Shown one piece after another: positions 58,101-64,000 of a stretch of 64,000 nucleotides of DNA. The notes below the pieces were generated by a model, which was not told where the DNA came from, did no database searches, and was given only the letters and a program-made list of their open reading frames with translations. Within the stretch, counting starts at the first letter, position 1. Each line of letters starts with the position of its first letter. The stretch is from positions 10,334,501-10,398,500 of the forward strand of contig OU015659.1 in the NCBI GenBank assembly GCA_907165275.2, read 5' to 3'. A program made the position numbers and the translations under genes. The DNA comes from Zygaena filipendulae. Taxonomy: Eukaryota > Arthropoda > Insecta > Lepidoptera > Zygaenidae.

Positions 58101-61100
58101 AACCCAATTGGATGTAAATATAACTTCAGAAAAAAAAACAAGGGAATCGTATTCTATACAGCCAATTCAGGCTGTATGAACTACGATCCCTTTGCCTTCC
58201 CCAAAAACGGGTAAAAACAAAAACTAATATTATGCATCACGATCCGTACCACGCAAACTAATTTAAACAAAATTAAAGTGATGTTGTAAAAGTGATAAAA
58301 GTAAGAACTTTTCTTTTTTTTGGTACAAATATAGGGGCATTTCACGTGAAGCGGGCAGGCCAAAACAGGTTCACACTTCCGATTTCAGTTATATTTGAGA
58401 ATGTTATACCTGTACATGTTCTCAACATAGACACAAAATATTTTTAAAGTGGCGAAGCTAGTTTACGAGATATCGGTCTTTGAAGTTTTCAGTTACGGTG
58501 AGTTATGGACTACTTCAAATGCCATTATGCGGCTTAAAAAAGATGCAGAAAAATATTTTTGCCACTGGATTCTATACTTTGTTATATGACTTTTTAAACC
58601 TTATAATTGAATTTACAATATTTTTATTAAATAGCTGAAAAAAAAAGAAAATAATTTTTATTTTTTATTTTTTACAATCTCGGCATTTTTTTATATTTTT
58701 TTTAGTATATTAGAAATAAAGCTTATATCATATTCATAATCCATGCCAAGTTTCATAATGGGCCGCGCAGTCGTTCAGGAGCTATTTGTGTTTAAAACCG
58801 AAAGGAGGCGGCGGCGGCTCCTTACTCGCGTGTAGTCAATCACCGCTACTTACATGGTAGGTCATATAAATGGTTTTTTTTTTTGGTTTGATAGAGATCT
58901 TAGGGTATCTAATAATTATAACAAAGAATTATAGGTAATTCATCGGTTTATTTGAAAATCTTTACAGTTTTATGAGTGAAAGAGTCACTTGTTCGTTTGG
59001 TGATGATACCGTCACGCGTCAGTGCTTGGAATGAAAGCGTGGATTTTTTTGTGTCAGGTATAGTTATTGCAGAGTCAAAACGGCTCTTGAGTTTGTTTCT
59101 GTATTGATCGATTTCATTTATATAAGCATAATAAATTGCAGTGTGTGGCAATGATGCTTTTGCCCAATCATATAAACCTTTTGGTGTAATAACCGCTTTA
59201 TCTGGACCTGACTGTAAACTAGCTCGTGTCGCCAAGCGTTTTATATTGCCACCAAGACCATCACAAGGCCCTTTTCCGTGAGAAGTAGCATGGAAATGGA
59301 TTTCTGCTTCTGTTCCAAAATCACGATTGAAGTAGAAAAGGTTTATAAAATTAAATCAATTTTTAAAATATTGTGATGCGCCGTCGGTTATAAAGATATA
59401 TTTCTTAGTAATAACGTTATTTTCTTGGAGATACTGATGCAGAATATTTTGAAAGTTGAAAAAAGTGGCTGTATCGTGTTTTAAGTCATCTGATATGATT
59501 ACCATACTTCCATGTTTTATATCTTGTCCTTGGCGATAATAATAAACCGACGTCAGAAGAGTAGCCTGGTCATTGTTCCAGTGGAAAGACTGAGCAGCAT
59601 CTTGTATTACAAAGCTGTAGTTCTCAGCAAATATCTCGTGAGTCCCACCCTTGTCTAAGGGTATTCTAATTTGAACTGTCGGTACAACTCATCGATGTTG
59701 CACATTAAGAGCTTATATTAAGAACAGAAGCAGAAATCCATTTCCATGCTACTTCTCACGGAAAAGGGCCTTGTGATGGTCTTGGTGGCAATATAAAACG
59801 CTTGGCGACACGAGCTAGTTTACAGTCAGGTCCAGATAAAGCGATTATTACACCAAAAGGTTTATATGATTGGGCAAAAGCATCATTGCCACACACTGCA
59901 ATTTATTATGCTGATATAAATGAAATCGATCAATACAGAAACAAACTCAAGAGCCGTTTTGACTCTGCAATAACTATACCTGACACAAAAAAATCCACGC
60001 TTTCATTCCAAGCACTGACGCGTGACGGTATCATCACCAAACGAACAAGTGACTCTTCCACTCATAAAACTGTAAAGATTTTCAAATAAACCGATGAATT
60101 ACCTATAATTCTTTGTTATAATTATTAGATACCCTAAGATCTCTATCAAACCAAAAAAAAAAAACATTTATATGACCTACCATGTAAGTAGCGGTGATTG
60201 ACTACACGCGAGTAAGGAGCCGCCGCCGCCTCCTTTCGGTTTTAAACACAAATAGCTCCTGAACGACTGTGCGGCCCATTATGAAACTTGGCATGGATTA
60301 TGAATATGATATAAGCTTTATTTCTAATATACTAAAAAAAATATAATAAAATGCCGAGATTGTAAAAAATAAAAAATAAAAATTATTTTCTTTTTTTTTC
60401 AGCTATTTAATAAAAATATTGTAAATTCAATTATAAGGTTTAAAAAGTCATATAACAAAGTATAGAATCCAGTGGCAAAAATATTTTTCTGCATCTTTTT
60501 TAAGCCGCATAATGGCATTTGAAGTAGTCCATAACTCACCGTAACTGAAAACTTCAAAGACCGATATCTCGTAAACTAGGTTCGCCACTTTAAAAATATT
60601 TTGCATCTGTGTTGAGAACATGTACAGGTATAACATTCTCAAATATAACTGAAATCGGAAGTGTGAACCTGTTTTGGCCTGCCCGCTTCACGTGAAATGC
60701 CCCTATATTGTAAAATATGTTAGTTCTTGATATAAAACGATGCACACTATTTAAAAACTTTAAAAAGCTGCTGCCTTTTTAGCTCCAGATGAATCATGTA
60801 GAATGGAATGGATACGGCTTTCGAATAAGCTTTTACTGGCAACATTTTACACTATAAACTCGAAGTCTAGTTCGATTTGTGTTGAGAATAGGAGATACGA
60901 AGAAACAGGTTCGAGTATCGAGATTTTGTGGTCGACATAGGGATCGAACAGCAATCTCGAGTTCGAGATTTTTTCGAAGGAGGCGAGAATTGGGTCCCAG
61001 GGGGGCAATTCTCGCACATTCGAAGTAGACTCGGACTCGAGATAAAGTTCGAATTCGAACATTAAATCGAGATGAAGTCAAGTTGAGCAATTCTCGACAT

Positions 61101-62644
61101 GTCGACTTCGACATTTCTCGAATGAAAGCCGTTCGAACTGCTTCGACTGGTCGGAAGCGGTCGAGACGTAAATTTCGAATTCGAATCTTCATAAATGTCC
61201 AATAGCGGTGTCGTGCGTGACAGTTTCAGAAGTTGTTGTTGTTTTTTATCTATCCCCATCTGGGACAGGCAAGGGACGTTGAGCCATACAGCCAAGTCAT
61301 ATGTTACAGTTTTAGAAGTTTATTATGTATTAGTAAATATACTCCGTATTAAGTGTTATGGTGGTAATTAACTGTAACTTCATAGCTTAAAGTTCCGATT
61401 AAGCATCGAAATGCATATCAGCAACCCAATTGGATGTAAATATAACTTCAGAAAAAAAAACAAGGGAATCGTATTCTATACAGCCAATTCAGGCTGTATG
61501 AACTACGATCCCTTTGCCTTCCCCAAAAACGGGTAAAAACAAAAACTAATATTATGCATCACGATCCGTACTACGCAAACTAATTTAAACAAAATTAAAG
61601 TGATGTTGTAAAAGTGATAAAAGTAAGAACTTTTCTTTTTTTTGGTACAAATATATTGTAAAATATGTTAGTTCTTGATATAAAACGATGCACACTATTT
61701 AAAAACTTTAAAAAGCTGCTGCCTTTTTAGCTCCAGATGAATCATGTAGAATGGAATGGATACGGCTTTCGAATAAGCTTTTACTGGCAACATTTTACAC
61801 TATAAACTCGAAGTCTAGTTCGATTTGTGTTGAGAATAGGAGATACGAAGAAACAGGTTCGAGTATCGAGATTTTGTGGTCGACATAGGGATCGAACAGC
61901 AATCTCGAGTTCGAGATTTTTTCGAAGGAGGCGAGAATTGGGTCCCAGGGGCCCTATTATTGAATCGCTTGAATTACTTACGAAATTGCAAGATTCACGT
62001 CTGAATGCTTAAAAAATGTATGAGGATTCGCACGTGAATTCGCGATTCCGTGTGTGAAAGTAATAGGCTTGTTTCCGGGGTATGAAAATCAAAATTCTAT
62101 TTTGCCCGTCTTATAGATTAATAAAAAATATTGGAGAGGGACGTATTTTTCATTTTTTACGTAATCCTACTAATATTATAAATGTGAAAGTGTGGATGTT
62201 TGTTTATTCAATCACGCAAAAACGGCTGAACGGATTTGGATGAAATTTGGCATGCACGTTGTCAGGGGTACAGAGAAGGACATAGGGTACTTTTTTATCC
62301 CGGAATTCCCGCGGGAACTCTGAAATTACAACGGGTGAAACCGCAGGGCACAGCTAGTCAAAAATAACGGAGATATGTGAAAAATGAAAAATACGTGTTT
62401 AATATTTTTCATTTATCTACATGACGGAGTAAAAACTAAGATGAAGTTAACTAGCCCATTGGCAACTGTGTGACTGACGCTGCACTGGTGTGCCGCCGCA
62501 GCGAGAACAGCTCGATGCTGCTGGACTGCGGCGAGGGCACGTTCGCGCAGCTGGTGCGCTTCTACGGGCCGAAGCGCGTCAACGCCTTCCTCAGGACGCT
62601 GAAAGCTATCTACGTGTCGCACCTGCACGCCGACCACCACATGG
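45856..62644 (+). CDS. RNaseZ: Ribonuclease Z, long form (ELAC2 type), 5' 11 exons; 3' end beyond window
   Basis: Seen: exons at 45856-46121, 47003-47189, 48422-48543, 48860-49044, 49721-49809, 50459-50624, 51203-51338, 52283-52544, 55716-55870, 56541-56759 and 62502-62644 agree in phase, giving 643 codons so far. Known: RNase Z long form cuts the 3' trailer from tRNA precursors in the nucleus and mitochondria; Drosophila has one gene (RNaseZ, also JhI-1). The N-terminal half is a decayed metallo-beta-lactamase domain with the flexible arm; the C-terminal half carries the zinc site. Here HLHADHH at 636-642 is the first zinc motif. The remaining ligands and the stop codon lie to the right. The first 643 residues run longer than usual because of Ala/Asp-rich inserts. 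Confidence 0.96.
46146..46452. mobile_element. MITE with about 60 bp inverted ends in RNase Z intron 1
   Basis: The left end 'attatgtaaattacgcggga' and the following 'cttgaacgcgatgtttttat' pair with the right end. The arms continue into 'tgcctgacgtttcg'. The middle is GC-richer ('gcatcacgccgtggtcacag'). There is no ORF. Confidence 0.75.
47003..47189 (+). CDS. RNaseZ: RNase Z exon 2, N-half motif
   Basis: It codes residues 89-151. [20 protein letters not shown] is the usual F-N-C-G-E-G-T-Q-R block with G changed to C, then [18 protein letters not shown]. This half lacks the HxHxDH zinc motif, as in other long-form enzymes. Borders 'tattttcag' and TTG|GTAAAT, phase 0. Confidence 0.95.
47285..47470. 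mobile_element. Foldback MITE in RNase Z intron 2
   Basis: 'acaagcccaaagtccggcct' on the left pairs imperfectly with 'aggcttttgggct' on the right. The centre at about 47375-47395 is an AT-rich palindrome. Confidence 0.5.
47760..48010. other. GC-richer foldback in RNase Z intron 2
   Basis: 'cctcacgtcgtggcatgtcg' near 47768 and its approximate complement near 47960 face each other; both sides also carry 'cggcac' words. It is probably a degraded inverted-repeat element. Confidence 0.4.
48239..48427 (+). repeat. Direct and inverted duplication at the exon 3 acceptor
   Basis: A 74-75 bp block starting 'tgaaaatcaattattaaagt' and ending 'gacattttatcca' occurs at 48239-48312 and 48346-48420. Between them 48320-48344 is an exact 25 base inverted copy of 48403-48427, which spans the splice acceptor. 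Only the right-hand copy keeps the usable CAG. Confidence 0.92.
48422..48543 (+). CDS. RNaseZ: RNase Z exon 3
   Basis: It codes residues 152-191, [20 protein letters not shown] then [20 protein letters not shown]-x-M-T-V is a familiar N-half phrase of ELAC2 proteins. The acceptor is 'ttttatccag' and the donor TT|GTGAGT, phase 2. Confidence 0.9.
48860..49044 (+). CDS. RNaseZ: RNase Z exon 4, charged linker
   Basis: It codes residues 192-253, a Lys/Asp-rich linker ([34 protein letters not shown]) with KPAKRQK as a possible nuclear localisation signal. The acceptor is 'ttttttccag'. The donor G|GTTAAA is weak, but it gives the phase needed for exon 5. Confidence 0.85.
49045..49250. repeat. Possible unclassified dispersed repeat
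   Basis: This stretch is GC-richer than its intron, with 'gcggctgcctgatgcattat', 'ggaggaggggtttatagtcc' and 'ggggtccgtaagggattttc'. It resembles the 3' end of a lepidopteran retroelement but I cannot name the family. Confidence 0.3.
49721..49809 (+). CDS. RNaseZ: RNase Z exon 5 with tandem CAGCAG acceptor
   Basis: It codes (A)[17 protein letters not shown] and then [10 protein letters not shown], the first strand of the next block. The acceptor is CAGCAG, so 49721 or 49724 may be the first base; both keep frame and differ by one Ala. The donor is AAG|GTATCA, phase 0. Confidence 0.88.
50135..50321 (+). mobile_element. Lep1-type Helitron-like element
   Basis: It starts TCCTACTAATATTATAAATA and ends ACAGCTAA before T, with 'tgcatgcacgttgtcaggag' in the middle. 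It is directly followed by a 5'-truncated second copy. Confidence 0.82.
50334..50431 (+). mobile_element. 5'-truncated Helitron-family copy beside exon 6
   Basis: It begins 'attgtcaggggtacaaagaa' and ends GGACAGCTAG. The end lies 27 bp from exon 6, so the element may supply the branch-point region of the intron; the T-run and CAG between are unique sequence. Confidence 0.75.
50459..50624 (+). CDS. RNaseZ: RNase Z exon 6, flexible-arm region
   Basis: It codes [20 protein letters not shown] and [20 protein letters not shown]. The G-P-L-L-G-x-L-K-x-G phrase is the hallmark of the exosite arm that grips the tRNA elbow. Borders CTGTCAG and ATAG|GTACTG, phase 1. Confidence 0.95.
50730..50875 (+). 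mobile_element. Helitron-family fragment
   Basis: 'tactttcacgccttaactac' leads to 'tatttcggaatttcccgcg' and 'aacgcggggaaaccgcg'. The two true ends are missing. A (GT) run follows at 50958-50981. Confidence 0.6.
51203..51338 (+). CDS. RNaseZ: RNase Z exon 7
   Basis: It codes [19 protein letters not shown] then [20 protein letters not shown] and HVFHHPT. The V-x-x-x-P-x-x-x-Y-L and V-H-x-x-P phrases fit the N-half of ELAC2. Acceptor 'ttgccccag', donor AC|GTGAGT, phase 2. Confidence 0.93.
51360..51430 (+). mobile_element. Helitron second-subfamily fragment, 5' part
   Basis: 'ttttataaaacaaagccctc' and 'caccgcgtctgtcttctgtc' match the start of the copies at 16583 and (inverted) 19075. It breaks off after about 70 bp. 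Confidence 0.55.
51729..51990 (-). mobile_element. Composite Helitron-like insertion, inverted
   Basis: It starts (plus strand) ctagctgtcccccgcgattt. The block 'ggagttcccgcggtaattcc' is repeated at 51836 as 'agagttcccgcgcgaattcc', so two related ends are joined in tandem. Confidence 0.6.
52283..52544 (+). CDS. RNaseZ: RNase Z exon 8
   Basis: It codes residues 384-471. [20 protein letters not shown] is the family block F-G-x-x-T-x-H-x-x-x-N, then [15 protein letters not shown] long Ala-rich insert ([20 protein letters not shown]) follows. Very GC-rich. Acceptor 'cgcccgcgcag', donor AAG|GTACCT, phase 0. Confidence 0.93.
52573..52897. mobile_element. hAT-like MITE with perfect 8 bp target duplication
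   Basis: The ends TAGGCTAGTTTCC and GGAAACTAGCCTA are inverted, and TTGCATAA flanks both sides (52565-52572, 52898-52905). An 8 bp duplication is the hAT signature. Relatives lie at 17750, 42507 and 62066. The left edge is 28 bp from the exon 8 donor. Confidence 0.85.
52912..53172 (+). mobile_element. tRNA-derived SINE, copy 2
   Basis: The head GACCCGATTGGCGCAGAGGT has A and B boxes (GGTTCGATTCC at about 52971), the body 'ggactttgtgtgataaacac' and an (ATT) tail. It is very similar to the copy at 33749 with a shorter AT run. Confidence 0.88.
53268..53655 (-). repeat. Inverted repeat family, arm 1 (RNase Z intron 8)
   Basis: It is the complement of 57046-57488 apart from small insertions. Shared words include 'cagggacgtatagcgttcgg', 'cactagcgccatctcttgat'-like sequence and 'gtacacgtgcggaaccgtca'. 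Its minus strand holds a short ORF ([16 protein letters not shown]...) that also exists in the other copy. The family is unknown to me. Confidence 0.85.
53698..54888. repeat. Tandem duplication, two units of about 593-598 bp
   Basis: Units start 'tagtacattgttatcctagg' at 53698 and 54291. They are nearly identical except for the stretch at about 53732-53776 against 54322-54380, where a hairpin loop is reversed and a GC-rich palindrome (ggcgccctcgctacgctcgg) appears in unit 2. The unit is noncoding; short antisense ORFs are incidental. Confidence 0.9.
55716..55870 (+). CDS. RNaseZ: RNase Z exon 9
   Basis: It codes [20 protein letters not shown] then [20 protein letters not shown] and [14 protein letters not shown]-x-K matches the block just before the C-terminal catalytic domain. 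A second in-frame acceptor, TTTCTAG at 55700, would add IALAQ. Donor AG|GTGATT, phase 2. Confidence 0.9.
56087..56448. mobile_element. AT-rich MITE with GTTGCCACC ends
   Basis: 'gttgccacccgtactata' on the left and 'aaggtggcaac' on the right are inverted. The interior is full of 'actatatt' words. It ends about 90 bp before RNase Z exon 10. Confidence 0.6.
56541..56759 (+). CDS. RNaseZ: RNase Z exon 10, start of catalytic domain
   Basis: It codes residues 523-595. [20 protein letters not shown] then a GC-rich [20 protein letters not shown] leads to [20 protein letters not shown], the F-L-G-T-G-S-x-x-P strand that begins the active metallo-beta-lactamase fold. Acceptor 'cgtctcgcag', donor GA|GTGAGT, phase 2. 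Confidence 0.95.
57046..57488 (+). repeat. Inverted repeat family, arm 2 (RNase Z intron 10)
   Basis: It is the inverted partner of 53268-53655, with an extra 'aaatgtcgacccgagccgag' type insertion near 57110. The ORF 57279-57479 repeats the arm 1 ORF with a few changes. Confidence 0.85.
57672..58333 (+). mobile_element. Element X copy 1, left part (TCGA-rich)
   Basis: It starts 'ccaggggggcaattctcgca'. Its first 200 bp is dense in TCGA and TTCGAA words. It is broken at 58333 by the large foldback element and resumes at 60704, ending about 61000 with 'gaggcgagaattgggtccca'. An uninterrupted copy follows at 61000-61947. Confidence 0.85.
58948..59688 (-). pseudogene. Transposase-like gene remnant
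   Basis: A frame open from about 59688 runs through the centre into the left arm, with one in-frame TGA at 59358-59356. It contains [59 protein letters not shown] and, at the end, [16 protein letters not shown]. The two D residues in ISDD and ITDG and the [11 protein letters not shown] phrase look like the core of a DDE-type recombinase seen in many insect repeats. It lacks the N-terminal part, so it is not functional here. Confidence 0.65.
59802..60089 (+). pseudogene. Transposase-like C-terminal fragment, right arm
   Basis: This 95-codon ORF is the mirror copy of 58948-59235 with three visible amino acid differences. It exists only because the arm is duplicated in inverse orientation. Confidence 0.7.
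60704..61947 (+). mobile_element. Element X: end of copy 1 plus complete copy 2
   Basis: 60704-61000 completes the interrupted first copy. 61000-61947 is a full copy, start 'caattctcgcacattcgaag', end 'gaggcgagaattgggtccca'. The ends are imperfect inverted repeats (caattctcgc). Both subterminal regions are rich in TCGA words. The copies share one junction, so they lie in tandem. No ORF of transposase type is seen. Confidence 0.8.
61948..62065. mobile_element. Short palindromic MITE 'GGGGCC', copy C, truncated
   Basis: 'ggggccctattattgaatcg' to 'gattccgtgtgtgaaagtaa' matches most of the copy at 62744 in reversed order, which a palindrome allows. The right end is cut by the hAT-like MITE that follows. 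Confidence 0.6.
62066..62459. mobile_element. hAT-like MITE split by a Helitron
   Basis: 62066-62164 ('taggcttgtttccggggtat') and 62358-62459 (ending 'aactagccca') are the two halves of the family seen at 52573. The Helitron-like element 62165-62357 sits between them, so it arrived later. Confidence 0.75.
62165..62357 (+). mobile_element. Lep1-type Helitron-like element, full length
   Basis: It starts TCCTACTAATATTATAAATG, ends GCACAGCTAG, and lies between A and T. It has 'tgcatgcacgttgtcagggg', 'agagaaggacatagggtact' and a GC hairpin 'ggaattcccgcgggaac' near the 3' end. It is the cleanest copy in the window. Confidence 0.87.
62502..62644 (+). CDS. RNaseZ: RNase Z exon 11, zinc-binding motif
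   Basis: It codes residues 596-643. [20 protein letters not shown] is the active-half D-C-G-E-G-T block, and [14 protein letters not shown] is the catalytic H-x-H-x-D-H motif that binds two zinc ions. Acceptor 'gccgccgcag', donor ATGG|GTGAGT, phase 1. No further exon is seen before 64000, so the gene continues beyond the window. Confidence 0.97.
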
Positions 62645-62743
62645 GTGAGTCGCTTTCTATTTTTATTTATTTCACATTGGTACATTATGACAACATTCCT
62701 TGCTCATAACGCGAGTCCCAAAAACACTATCACAAACGCTCCA

Positions 62744-62892
62744 GGGGCCATATTTTTGAATCGCTCGAATTACTTTCACACACGGAATCGCGAATTCACG
62801 TGCGAATCCTCATACATTTTTTAAGCATTCACGCGTGAATCTTGCAATTCCGTGTGCGAATAGTAATTCGAGCGATTTAAAAATACGGCCCC
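62744..62892. mobile_element. Short palindromic MITE 'GGGGCC', copy B
   Basis: The left end 'ggggccatatttttgaatcg' and the right end 'cgatttaaaaatacggcccc' are inverted over most of the length (149 bp). The centre is 'catttttt'. Confidence 0.8.
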
Positions 62893-63050
62893 AGATGCCT
62901 AAATATTAAAAAATAATATTCTGTATGCTATAAAACACGTTGTAAGTGTATTCTTTTGAAGTGAAACTTCTTTGACGCCTTGAGCATGAGGGAAAATCAA
63001 TTTTCGTGGCGCGTTATTTAAACGCAATGTGTTATGGTCATAGAGAATAA

Positions 63051-63397
63051 GGTTCGTATTCCAAAAGGTTACTCAAGTCATGAATCTAGTTTTAAAAATG
63101 ATTTCAAGTAAAGCTTTAATTTTAGAACCTTACTTGAAACGAGATTCATCAATCAACAATCAGCTGAGTTATTTCCTTATTCTAAAATGACGCTTGAGTA
63201 CTAATCTATACTCAAGCAAAGATTTGATCTTTGTTTACATCTGTCGTGTCAAGACCACTCAACCAATCAGCGTTCAAAATCTCTACTCAAGACTAGTTTC
63301 AAGTGATTAGAACTTAAAACGCATTCTATAATAAGATGTACGCTTGAGTTATGATTTGAGAGAAACGTGATCTGAGTCACCTTCTGGAATACGGACC
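63051..63397. mobile_element. 347 bp MITE with TAA duplication, PIF/Harbinger-like
   Basis: The ends GGTTCGTATTCCAAAAGG and the complement of GGTCCGTATTCCAGAAGG are inverted. TAA flanks both sides (63048-63050, 63398-63400). The word 'actcaag' recurs in both orientations inside. Confidence 0.75.
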
Positions 63398-63697
63398 TAA
63401 GGGCCCGTTGTAGTCATTAAAATACGCTTGCTATTAACTAAGTAGGAGCAGTCAAGTAGTAAGTAACAATATATTCATATAGTATTAACAATATACATTA
63501 TAATATATTTAATTAAAACTCATTACAATTTAAATTCAAATATGTTATGTTAAATACTACTTCATACTGAACATGCTGCGGGCCGATCGAAAGCGTCCAG
63601 CGTTAAAGTGGCCTTTTCGTTGTAAGAGCTTCAAGATAGTAGGCTAGGTGACTAATTTTAGTATGAAGTCCGTCATCGTCATTTATTTATTTAACAA

Positions 63698-63901
63698 CTA
63701 GCTGTGCCCCGTGGTTTCACCCGCCGTAATTTCGGAGTCCCCGCGGGAATGCCAGGATAAAAAGTACCCTATGTCCTTCTCTGTACCCATGACAACGTGC
63801 ATGCCAAATTTCATCCAAATCCGTTCAGCCGTTTTTGCGTGATTGAGTAACAAACATCCAAACATCGACACTTTCACATTTATAATAAGTATTAAGTAGG
63901 A
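63698..63901 (-). mobile_element. Lep1-type Helitron-like element, inverted
   Basis: On the minus strand it starts TCCTACTTAATACTTATTAT and ends CACAGCTAG between A and T. Its blocks agree closely with the copy at 62165. Confidence 0.83.
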
Positions 63902-64000
63902 TTACACACAAGGACAACATAAAAAAGAAAGAAAGTATAAAAGTAATCATGTACAAGGGTCATGTAGATATTGAACTCGTATTTTTTTTACGTAGTCAAA

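Larger units (their letters stand above)
58334..60703. mobile_element. 2370 bp foldback DNA transposon, TATA duplication
   Basis: The arms 58334-59315 and 59722-60703 are each 982 bp and near-identical inverted copies, joined by a 406 bp centre. The ends are GGGGCATTTCACGTGAAG. TATA flanks both sides, and the uninterrupted neighbouring copy of element X has one TATA at the same point, so this is a 4 bp duplication. The arms and centre carry parts of a transposase-like gene. A 4 bp duplication fits several superfamilies (for example Sola or Chapaev); the family is not resolved. Confidence 0.88.

Overview
This window is animal nuclear DNA from a moth or butterfly. The order is inferred from the repeats. 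Many copies of a roughly 200 bp Helitron-like element start TCCTACTAATATT, end CAGCTAG and sit between A and T, like the Lep1-type elements known from Lepidoptera. There are also the lepidopteran-type 'aaggaggaggttctcaattcg' repeat and a tRNA-derived SINE. No bacterial or viral gene is apparent.

Two spliced genes lie head to head. On the minus strand (44559 down to 3585) 14 coding exons join in frame, with every donor and acceptor phase agreeing, into one reading frame of 2478 codons plus stop. It encodes a lemur-tail-kinase (LMTK/AATYK) type membrane protein: signal peptide, one transmembrane helix, a kinase fold, and a very long acidic tail ending in a short SSGEFIWK-type motif. The kinase fold keeps the glycine loop, the VAVK lysine and the helix C glutamate. 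It has lost the catalytic-loop Asp (Y-G-A), the DFG Asp (R-Y-A) and the APE segment, so it reads as a pseudokinase.

On the plus strand (45856 to 62644 and beyond the window) 11 coding exons give the first 643 codons of the long-form tRNA 3'-end endonuclease RNase Z (ELAC2 type). These include the LFNCGE signature of the inactive N-terminal half, the [10 protein letters not shown] flexible-arm region and the catalytic SHLHADHH zinc motif. The remaining exons lie past the right edge.

Layout: 1-3584 is LMTK 3' flank or 3' UTR with repeats; 3585-20718 holds LMTK exons 14 to 3; 20719-42993 is a 22 kb repeat-rich LMTK intron with a 100 bp satellite, several foldback MITEs, a CpG-rich promoter-like island and an orphan exon-like ORF; 42994-44559 holds LMTK exons 2 and 1; 44560-45855 is the shared 5' region; 45856-62644 is RNase Z with introns packed with transposable elements; 62645-64000 is RNase Z intron.

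Transposon biology is the most striking accessory content. It includes a 2370 bp element with two 982 bp inverted arms and a perfect TATA target duplication inside an older element, two 237 bp palindromic MITEs with TWA duplications, an hAT-like MITE with a perfect 8 bp duplication, an inverted repeat pair bracketing two RNase Z exons, and a template-switch-like rearrangement at an RNase Z splice acceptor. All exon boundaries are read by eye from splice consensus and phase; no transcript evidence was available.
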